DNA of 7,433 bases from Bacteroidota bacterium (GTDB lineage Bacteria > Bacteroidota > Bacteroidia > Flavobacteriales_F > PHOS-HE28), in NCBI GenBank assembly GCA_023412755.1, contig JAEZCB010000280.1, positions 1-7,433 of the forward strand, in the 5' to 3' direction. The stretch's first letter is position 1. Every line of letters starts with the position of its first letter. This document shows positions 1 through 4,853 of this stretch, piece after piece. A program made the position numbers and the translations under genes. The notes under the pieces were generated by a model. It saw only the letters and a program-made list of their open reading frames with translations, did no database searches and was not told the origin of the DNA.

Positions 1-416
1 TCCTTGCCCCACTTCGCAAAGCTTTCGTCGGCGGTCTTGTTGTAACCGAAATCCACAGCTCGCGTGAAGAACTGCTCGCCGCCATCGATCCGCAGTGCTT
101 CCATCAATTCCTGCGTGCGGATCACGCCGAGCGCATCACCCAGCTCCGAGCCGATCAGGTTCTGTCCGCCTTCGCCGCGCGTAAGGCTGAGATACGCCGT
201 GCGCACCTTTCGGCCATTGGCCAGCCAGGCGATCAAGCGTGTGTTCTCGTCATCGGGATGCGCCGCGATGTAGAGCACGCTGCCGAGCACGTTCAGTTTC
301 TGAATATCGTGCAGGATCTTTCCGGCGTGCGGTTGTTCCGGTGGGCGCTGTGCTGAAAGTATGAATGGCAGAAGGAGAAGGGTGAAGAGAAACACCCTGT
401 TCAGGTTTACGGACAT
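1..416 (-). CDS. Secreted PIG-L family (LmbE-like) deacetylase, N-terminal part
   Basis: Reading leftward from the ATG at 416-414 gives 138 open codons that run off the left edge, so only the N-terminus is present. Residues 1-22 form a signal peptide (N6, R7, then a Leu/Phe-rich core) with likely cleavage after LSA, so the protein is exported. The sequence IAAHPDDENTR (residues 50-60) is the metal-binding AHPDDE motif of PIG-L/LmbE N-acetylglucosaminyl-type deacetylases, where His and Asp bind zinc and the second Asp acts in catalysis. The next part (SLTRGEGGQN, then GVIRTQE) also fits the family. Family members remove N-acetyl groups from amino sugars; secreted Bacteroidota versions are often around 800 residues and their substrates are mostly unknown. 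The start lies 102 bp downstream of the PnuC-type gene's stop on the same strand. Family assignment is firm; substrate is not. Confidence 0.93.
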   Translation of the reverse strand, partial: MSVNLNRVFLFTLLLLPFILSAQRPPEQPHAGKILHDIQKLNVLGSVLYIAAHPDDENTRLIAWLANGRKVRTAYLSLTRGEGGQNLIGSELGDALGVIRTQELMEALRIDGGEQFFTRAVDFGYNKTADESFAKWGK

Positions 417-421
417 GGCGC

Positions 422-429
422 CGAAATTA
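422..429 (-). promoter_or_regulatory. Weak candidate -7 element before the PIG-L gene
   Basis: Read on the minus strand this is TAATTTCG, one mismatch from the Bacteroidota -7 consensus TAnnTTTG. It ends only 5 nt before the ATG, so it would produce an almost leaderless transcript. No clear -33 TTTG is seen at the expected distance. A weak match only; the gene may instead be read through from the PnuC-type gene. Confidence 0.15.
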
Positions 430-518
430 GGCAAGCACGCCGAGTGAAATGGGAGTACCATGATGCACATGAGGGCCGGACTTCTTTGATCCACACGCCA
501 TCGGACCATGATCCACCA

Positions 519-1130
519 TCATACTCTGGTCGGCGCCGGCGCAATGGTTTCCGGAGGCAGGGGGTTCCTGGCATTGCGCCACACGTTGCTCCAGCGTACC
601 AGACCAATTATCGAGAGGATCACATAGATGGCATACAGGCCGGCATACCAATAAAGCCCGAGCAACATGTAGAGCCAGATGGCCACCGCATCCGTAATGA
701 TCCAATAACCCCAGTTCTCGAGTATGCGCCGTGCTAGCATCCAGGTGGCAAGCAGGCTAAGACCGGTGACAAAGCCATCCAGCCGCACATGTTGGGCACC
801 GGGCAAACGCTCCAGCCCAAGTGCGATGGACCACGCCATGGCCGCACCGGTAAGCAGGAAGAGCACATGCATCCACCATGGCCTGCGGGTGATCGGCAGT
901 TCTTTACCCTTGCGCCTGCCCCAGGACCACCATCCGTAGATCCCCATGCCTACATAGAACAGATTCAGCGCCACTTGTGCATATACGTTCTGATGCAGGA
1001 AAAGCAGCGCACCCAGCGCGGATGCCGCGATGCCGAACAGCCAGCCGATCCGGCGGTTGAGCATCATATAGATGGTGTAGGTGAGATTTCCGGCCACGGC
1101 CAATATCTCCAGCACGAGCCATTGATCCAT
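519..1130 (-). CDS. pnuC: PnuC-family vitamin transporter (nicotinamide riboside or thiamine, PnuT-like)
   Basis: This 203-residue integral membrane protein has about seven hydrophobic segments, the usual size for Bacteroidota PnuC proteins. Family hallmarks are the C-terminal block from D118 to Y154 with NWGYWIITD (139-147), and an aromatic segment YGWWSWG (65-71). PnuC proteins are energy-independent facilitators in the inner membrane; substrate is retained because a cytoplasmic kinase phosphorylates it. Known subtypes carry nicotinamide riboside (PnuC), thiamine (PnuT) or riboflavin (PnuX). I chose the ATG at 1130-1128; a TTG four codons upstream (1142) is possible but would only add MFCI. 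It follows the cyclase gene by 43 bp on the same strand and is probably cotranscribed with it. A TPP riboswitch-controlled receptor and a NadR-like kinase nearby favour a thiamine role, but no THI box precedes this gene, so the substrate is open. Confidence 0.93.
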   Translation of the reverse strand: MDQWLVLEILAVAGNLTYTIYMMLNRRIGWLFGIAASALGALLFLHQNVYAQVALNLFYVGMGIYGWWSWGRRKGKELPITRRPWWMHVLFLLTGAAMAWSIALGLERLPGAQHVRLDGFVTGLSLLATWMLARRILENWGYWIITDAVAIWLYMLLGLYWYAGLYAIYVILSIIGLVRWSNVWRNARNPLPPETIAPAPTRV

Positions 1131-1173
1131 GATGCAAAACAAAACCAGTCTGCGCCAACTTCAACAGATGTAC

Positions 1174-1872
1174 TCAAGGTTCCCCATGATCGCGCTTTAG
1201 CCGCGTTTCATACACATGCGTAACGATCAAAAGCATCCACAGCAGATAGATCGAGTCCTCCACTGGAATGGTACCCATACGGACACCAAGGTTCTCCAGA
1301 TCATTGTACCATACCACGGGTTCTTCGAGCCAGGTACCTGTAAGCAGTCCATTGACGAGGAAGAATGGGATGAGGCTTATGCCATAGCCAATGAAGAAGC
1401 GGCCCAGCCAGGCGCTCTTCCATAGCAGCACATGCAACGCAAGGTAGAGCGCGGTACCAAGGAAGGTGATCGCTGTATATGCATGATCGATATGCAACAG
1501 ACCGATGATGGCGAGCAGTACGGCAAGGATCATCGCCACCGGACGTGCCGCCTTTCCCAACACATTTCGCTTCACGAAGTGGCGCATCACTTCATACAGG
1601 AACATGCAGGCATACGGGATCATTAGAAAGAATAGCCATTCCTCCAAGGGCAACCCGGCCACACGCGCGCCGAGCAGATACCTGTCATTGAACCCCCAAG
1701 ATCCCTGTGCGGTGAAGGCGATGTCCCATGGAATGAAGACCAGTGCCATCACCATGATCCCTGGTAACAGAGCATGCCACTTCCTCCAGAATGCGATCCG
1801 TGGCTCGAAACTCGCCAGTAGCGGGAATGCGATGCTTAGCAGGTCGAGGGCCAGGTAGGTATAATTGCCCAT
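1174..1872 (-). CDS. Lycopene cyclase domain protein (CrtYcd-type carotenoid cyclase)
   Basis: The 232-residue product is a polytopic membrane protein built from two tandem copies of the lycopene cyclase (CrtYc/CrtYd, CarR-like) domain. Copy 1 shows FIPWD (46-50) and PLEEWLFF (75-82). Copy 2 shows WYNDLENLG (188-196) and PVEDSIY (203-209). The acidic P-x-E-E/D motifs are the conserved and probably catalytic feature. The family converts linear lycopene ends into beta-ionone rings in the cytoplasmic membrane, giving beta-carotene. I placed the start at the ATG at 1872-1870 because the family begins directly with a sequence like NYTYLALDLL. An upstream in-frame ATG at 1944 would add 24 polar, unconserved residues that cover a repeat-rich intergenic stretch. 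No crtB, crtI or crtZ is visible, so the gene is detached from a carotenoid cluster within this window. Cyclase family is clear; exact product is inferred. Confidence 0.9.
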   Translation of the reverse strand: MGNYTYLALDLLSIAFPLLASFEPRIAFWRKWHALLPGIMVMALVFIPWDIAFTAQGSWGFNDRYLLGARVAGLPLEEWLFFLMIPYACMFLYEVMRHFVKRNVLGKAARPVAMILAVLLAIIGLLHIDHAYTAITFLGTALYLALHVLLWKSAWLGRFFIGYGISLIPFFLVNGLLTGTWLEEPVVWYNDLENLGVRMGTIPVEDSIYLLWMLLIVTHVYETRLKRDHGEP

Positions 1873-1892
1873 GCTCCGCAAAGGAACAGCTC

Positions 1893-1970
1893 GCGCTTTG
1901 GAATGTTCGCGGCCACTGTATGTGGAGCGCCAAGCGCTAGACATGGTAGAATGTCCGGCGCTTTGAAATG
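1893..1970. repeat. Short direct repeats flanking a small palindrome upstream of the cyclase gene
   Basis: GCGCTTTGGAATG (1893-1905) and GCGCTTTGAAATG (1958-1970) match at 12 of 13 positions and start 65 bp apart. Between them lies AGCGC-CAA-GCGCT (1926-1938), a perfect 5-bp stem with a 3-nt loop. All lie in the 106-bp gap between the T9SS cargo stop and the cyclase start. They could be operator sites or chance similarity. Confidence 0.35.
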
Positions 1971-1978
1971 GGGAATGC

Positions 1979-3790
1979 TTATTCCTTTACGAATCGCCCC
2001 GCATGGATCTCGCCATCCACGGTCATTCGCACATGGTAATTCCCTGGTGTGAGCGAGCGCACATCCATCACCAGCGCATCTGTACGCCGGACCACGGGCA
2101 CGTTCACCTTCCGGCCGACGGCATCGAACAGATCCAGCGCTGCAGGTAGCCCCGAACCTGTGGATCGCACGATGACCTGGTGCACCGCTGGGTTGGGTAC
2201 CAGGGCAAGCATGAGTTCCGCACCATCGTTCACACCGGTGGAGAGATCCAATGCCGCTATATGGTCATAACCACTGAAGCCACCCCCCACCACCAGCCTT
2301 TGGCCGTGGATCGCAAGGGCATGCCCTGGCTCCTGCACACTCATCATCGGTTCGATCATATCCACACCCGTTACGCGTGCGGTGGTCCTGCCCACGAGCA
2401 TCATATCGAACAGGCTGAAACTGCCTGTGACATACAGATCGTCGCCATGCTTCACCATGGCCCCGATGTAGGATGGACCGGTCCCGTTCTCAGCGTAAAG
2501 TCCGTGGTTGGGCAGTTGTGGTTCGATCTCGCCGGACAAGCCATCGAGTTTCGCCAATCCGAAAGTGACCACCATGTTCACAAAGAGATCTCCACCGATA
2601 TGGAGATCATCGCCATCGCTTAGCAGCGAACGCACCGGAGCGTCCACCCCGGTGGAGAGCTGGATCCATTCACCTGCTTGGAAAACCGCCAGATGCGAGA
2701 TCAGTGGATCGGTCTCATTCAATATGCCCGTGAATTCGCCCCCGGCCACCAATTCTCCTGCATGGCTCTCCAAAGCCAGTATGCGGCCATCCAGCGCACT
2801 GCCCATTTGTGTATGGGTGTGGTCGCTGTTCACCCGGCGCACCACATGGTCCTCACCGGCGAATCCTTGGATCGTGCCAGCTGCATACAGCTCTCCATCA
2901 TGCACATGCAAAGCGGTTATATGCGGCCATTTGCCTTCCATGATGGTATGGTAGGTCCATGTGGTGCCATCCCAACGCGCAAGATCCTGCCCCCCATTCA
3001 TGGCCGATCCGCCAACATAGATCGCACCATCGTGTTCCGCTACGGAGGTGACTTCTCCAAGGATCGGGTTTCCCAATGGGGTGTAGCTCGTGCCATCCCA
3101 AATGGCCACCCCGGCCATAGTGGCACCGCCTGCCTCACTGAAGTTGCCGGCCACCAGCAGATCCCCGTTGGAGAGTACTTCAAGTGCGGTCACCATGCCA
3201 TTTGTACCTCCTCCGAGCGGCATCCAGGGTAGTGCGGGCGGATATCCAGGCTGGATCCAGGCCAGTTCTTCAGCGGTGAATCCATGTTCATTCGCCCACG
3301 CAAATATCTCCGGCCAGTTCATGTCCAGCACATAAGCCGTGTTCATCTCTGCGGATATCCGTGAAGCCAGCTCGCCATGGCCGCTTTCGATCATCAAATG
3401 GCCCACGGCGCAAGCGGTACCGTATGGATCCATGAATACCGGATTGCGGTAGGGCAGCACATGGTTCCACGGAAAAACACCACCTTCAGCATATACAGCG
3501 AGGCGATCCAGCAACTGCCCGCGCCATTTTAGTTGGGTTGTTGAAAGACCTACCGGTGCCTTGCCACCCAGTATGCGCCGCACTTCCAGCAAGTGGTGTC
3601 TAATTCTTTCGGCCTCGGTAGGGAAGGAGGTAAGCTTCAGTGCGCCTTCAGGCACCTGCCCTTGCAAGGTCCATTGCACGTTCACTTCGTGCATGTGCTC
3701 GTTCACCGGTGCCAGCGCAGCATGTGGCAGGCCCGCCTGGCTGATCTGAAATGTTCCTACAAGAAGCGAGTGTATGATCATGCGTTCCAT
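1979..3790 (-). CDS. T9SS cargo protein: unnamed N-terminal domain, seven propeller-like repeats, type A sorting domain
   Basis: The product has 603 residues. Residues 1-19 are a weak Sec signal peptide (start at M1 or M4), with likely cleavage after SQA. Residues about 30-185 form a domain with the pattern NPVFMDPYGTACAVGHLM (116-133) and ELAWIQPGYPP (175-185); I recognise this pattern from other secreted Bacteroidota proteins but know no function. Residues about 190-520 hold seven repeats, each centred on a [N/D/G]-x-x-L/I-x-x-x-G unit such as NGDLLVAGNF, DGAIYVGGSA, GDDLYVTGSF and GQRLVVGGGF, several followed by an AxWDGTxW strand. This suggests a seven-bladed beta-propeller. Residues 530-603 (LVPNP, then VRSLTPGNYHVRM, ending FVKE) are a type A T9SS C-terminal sorting domain, so the protein is secreted or attached to the cell surface. 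Role is unknown; adhesion or glycan binding is a guess. Confidence 0.88.
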   Translation of the reverse strand: MERMIIHSLLVGTFQISQAGLPHAALAPVNEHMHEVNVQWTLQGQVPEGALKLTSFPTEAERIRHHLLEVRRILGGKAPVGLSTTQLKWRGQLLDRLAVYAEGGVFPWNHVLPYRNPVFMDPYGTACAVGHLMIESGHGELASRISAEMNTAYVLDMNWPEIFAWANEHGFTAEELAWIQPGYPPALPWMPLGGGTNGMVTALEVLSNGDLLVAGNFSEAGGATMAGVAIWDGTSYTPLGNPILGEVTSVAEHDGAIYVGGSAMNGGQDLARWDGTTWTYHTIMEGKWPHITALHVHDGELYAAGTIQGFAGEDHVVRRVNSDHTHTQMGSALDGRILALESHAGELVAGGEFTGILNETDPLISHLAVFQAGEWIQLSTGVDAPVRSLLSDGDDLHIGGDLFVNMVVTFGLAKLDGLSGEIEPQLPNHGLYAENGTGPSYIGAMVKHGDDLYVTGSFSLFDMMLVGRTTARVTGVDMIEPMMSVQEPGHALAIHGQRLVVGGGFSGYDHIAALDLSTGVNDGAELMLALVPNPAVHQVIVRSTGSGLPAALDLFDAVGRKVNVPVVRRTDALVMDVRSLTPGNYHVRMTVDGEIHAGRFVKE

Positions 3791-3898
3791 GCTCGTTGTT
3801 CCATTTGCTGTATAGACGCCTCCTGGCCATCGGCCGCTGCCTGGAGTGTGACAAAAATTGGCACTGCATCGGCTATATTGCCCCTATTCCCGATCACC
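3791..3898. promoter_or_regulatory. Divergent intergenic region between the T9SS cargo and NadR-like kinase genes
   Basis: This 108-bp gap must carry starts for both flanking genes. Toward the kinase, TATATTG at 3874-3880 loosely resembles the -7 box TAnnTTTG, with TTGG at 3858-3861 too close to be a standard -33 element. Toward the cargo gene, no good TAnnTTTG is seen. There is no THI box here, so the kinase is not visibly TPP-controlled. In the cargo frame no ATG, GTG or TTG occurs between 3790 and the in-frame stop at 3884-3886, which supports the chosen cargo start. Confidence 0.35.
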
Positions 3899-4528
3899 AT
3901 GCGCCACATTGCCATAGTAGGCCCGGAAAGCAGCGGCAAGACCACCCTTTGCGAATCACTGGCCACACACTATGCGGCGCCTTATGTGGAAGAGTGTGCC
4001 AGGGATTTTCTGGAGGAGCAGGGTGGACAATACGCTGAAGCCGATCTGCGGACCATTGCTTCCGTACAGCATGATGTGGCCATCATGCGTTTGAACGATG
4101 GGTGGCGGCGACACCAGAAGGTCTATGATTTCATGGTGCCGGAGTATGATCCCTATAATACCGGGCCCTTACCAGTTGTGCGCATTCCGGAAATGCCCCT
4201 CATGCTTCATGACACCGACATGATCACCATTCTGATCTGGTCACAAGAGAAGTTCGGGCGTGTGCATCCGGATATCGAACAGCTTGTTCAAACCACCCAC
4301 TATGATCACTGGTTGTTGTGCAGGCCGGATATGCCATGGGAAGAGGATCCGTTGCGGGAGAACCCGCATGATAGGGACAGGCTGTTCATGATCTATGAGC
4401 GTACGCTGCAGGAACTGGGCCGGCCATACACCATCATGGAAGGCCCCCATGAAGAGCGTATGCGCGAGGCCATCACCATCATAGATGCGCTAATCCATTC
4501 CGATCCCGTGAAGGAAAGGGAGGTCTAG
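3899..4528 (+). CDS. NadR-like P-loop nucleoside kinase/ATPase (ribosylnicotinamide or thiamine kinase candidate)
   Basis: The 209-residue soluble protein belongs to the NadR ribosylnicotinamide kinase-like (AAA_28) P-loop group. Seen: Walker A GPESSGKT (8-15), the family block EECARDFL (31-38), a Walker B-like LMLHDTDMIT (101-110) followed by WSQEKFG (114-120), and a lid-like segment PDMPWEEDPLRENPHDR (143-159). It has no N-terminal nucleotidyltransferase or helix-turn-helix domain, unlike E. coli NadR. Residues about 70-97 look like an insertion before Walker B compared with the typical family. Such kinases trap nucleosides brought in by PnuC proteins. The position just upstream of a TPP riboswitch-controlled receptor, with a PnuC-type gene on the other strand, makes thiamine as well as nicotinamide riboside a possible substrate. 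The start is the ATG at 3899, two residues before the first beta-strand; a 102-codon open extension upstream overlaps the divergent gene and is not coding. Confidence 0.87.
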   Translation: MRHIAIVGPESSGKTTLCESLATHYAAPYVEECARDFLEEQGGQYAEADLRTIASVQHDVAIMRLNDGWRRHQKVYDFMVPEYDPYNTGPLPVVRIPEMPLMLHDTDMITILIWSQEKFGRVHPDIEQLVQTTHYDHWLLCRPDMPWEEDPLRENPHDRDRLFMIYERTLQELGRPYTIMEGPHEERMREAITIIDALIHSDPVKEREV

Positions 4529-4535
4529 GTCCTTT

Positions 4536-4640
4536 GGGCGTAGCCCGCCTCCGCTCTGGCTGCGGCGGGCCGGGCCCACGCTCCAAGTCCGCGATCACTT
4601 CGCCTCTGGCTTCGTGCTCTTGCGGGCTTTCCACTCATGT
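4536..4640. repeat. GC-rich intergenic repeat-like element
   Basis: Just after the kinase stop lies GGGC-GTA-GCCC (4536-4546), overlapping a 7-bp perfect stem GCCCGCC (4543-4549) with GGCGGGC (4564-4570). Then come the palindrome GGGCCC (4572-4577) and two copies of CTCTGGCT exactly 50 bp apart (4554-4561 and 4604-4611), followed by GCGGGCTTTCCACTC (4622-4636). It does not read as protein and resembles GC-rich intergenic repeats I associate with some Bacteroidota genomes. Copy number cannot be judged from one window. The stem could also act as a weak terminator for the kinase gene, though no T-tract follows it. Confidence 0.5.
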
Positions 4641-4663
4641 CCCTTACGCGGAACATCCAGCAA

Positions 4664-4689
4664 TGGAACATTCAACACCGCATGTTCCA
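4664..4689. promoter_or_regulatory. Inverted repeat (candidate operator) upstream of the receptor promoter
   Basis: TGGAACAT (4664-4671) and ATGTTCCA (4682-4689) are perfect 8-bp inverted copies with a 10-nt spacer. A third copy of the core, GGAACAT, lies at 4650-4656, 15 bp upstream of and in direct orientation to the left arm. The repeat ends 9 bp before the -7 box and covers the place where a -33 TTTG would sit, which is absent. This is the layout expected for a site bound by a dimeric regulator, but no regulator gene is nearby. Confidence 0.45.
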
Positions 4690-4698
4690 CATTCACCC

Positions 4699-4706
4699 TA
4701 CCTTTG
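4699..4706 (+). promoter_or_regulatory. Bacteroidota -7 promoter element for the thiamine receptor leader
   Basis: TACCTTTG matches the Bacteroidota -7 consensus TAnnTTTG exactly. Transcription would begin at about 4709-4714, directly before the TPP aptamer, as expected for a riboswitch leader. No -33 TTTG/TTG is present about 20 nt upstream; an inverted repeat occupies that place. Confidence 0.6.
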
Positions 4707-4715
4707 TCCCCGTCC

Positions 4716-4803
4716 TACACTGGGGTGCCCGTCCGGATCATTCGGAAAGTGGCTGAGATCATACCCATTGAACCTGCGCAGGTAATGCTGCGAAGGGAAC
4801 AGC
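4716..4803 (+). promoter_or_regulatory. TPP riboswitch (THI box)
   Basis: The conserved THI-box blocks are all present in order: GGGGTGCC (4722-4729), GGCTGAGATCATACCC (4751-4766), TTGAACCTG (4768-4776), then GGTAATGCTGCGAAGGGAA (4781-4799). Helices can be drawn: P2 (4727-4729 with 4751-4753), P3 TCCG/CGGA (4732-4735 with 4743-4746), P4 CCC/GGG (4764-4766 with 4795-4797), and P5 CGCAG/CTGCG (4777-4781 with 4788-4792) closed by the loop GTAATG. CTGAGA is the segment that contacts the pyrimidine part of TPP. P1 is short (CTG 4720-4722 with CAG 4800-4802). The aptamer ends about 50 nt before the receptor ATG, so it should lower receptor expression when TPP is abundant. Confidence 0.96.
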
Positions 4804-4817
4804 GCACCCGGCGGTGC
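4804..4817 (+). other. Small hairpin in the riboswitch linker
   Basis: GCACC (4804-4808) and GGTGC (4813-4817) form a perfect 5-bp stem with the loop CGGC. It sits between the aptamer and the ribosome-site hairpin. GCACCC (4804-4809) is also exactly complementary to GGGTGC (4723-4728) in the aptamer's 5' conserved block, so it could take part in an alternative fold. There is no T-tract, so it is not an intrinsic terminator. Confidence 0.45.
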
Positions 4818-4852
4818 ATCTCCGTGTAACGACCGCTTATCCGCACGGAGAT
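4818..4852 (+). promoter_or_regulatory. Ribosome-site sequestering hairpin (riboswitch expression platform)
   Basis: ATCTCCGTG (4818-4826) and CACGGAGAT (4844-4852) are perfectly complementary over 9 bp, extendable by one T-G wobble, with a loop of about 15 nt. The 3' arm contains GGAG (4847-4850) and ends one base before the receptor ATG at 4854. Formation would bury the ribosome-binding region, pointing to translational rather than terminator-based control. GGAG lies only 3 nt from the ATG, closer than usual. Confidence 0.7.
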
Positions 4853-4853
4853 C

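Noticed and set aside
1873..1944. A longer cyclase starting at the ATG at 1944
   Set aside because: The extra 24 residues are polar and unlike the family's N-terminus, which starts with the first membrane segment right after M25 of that frame.
3593..3898. A 102-codon N-terminal extension of the NadR-like kinase
   Set aside because: It runs antisense through the start of the T9SS cargo gene, and the kinase fold begins directly at the ATG at 3899.
4543..4570. An intrinsic terminator for the kinase gene
   Set aside because: The 7-bp GC stem is strong, but its 14-nt loop is long and no T-tract follows. I list it as part of the repeat-like element instead.
4534..4785. An 83-codon plus-strand reading frame (and an overlapping 71-codon one at 4614-4829)
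   Set aside because: They cover the repeat-like element, the promoter box and the TPP riboswitch, have low-complexity Ser/Pro/Cys-rich translations and match no family. This is the kind of spurious protein often called on intergenic repeats.
4529..4853. A tRNA, CRISPR array or second riboswitch in the large intergenic region
   Set aside because: I found no cloverleaf with a conserved T-arm, no regularly spaced repeats, and only one set of THI-box blocks.
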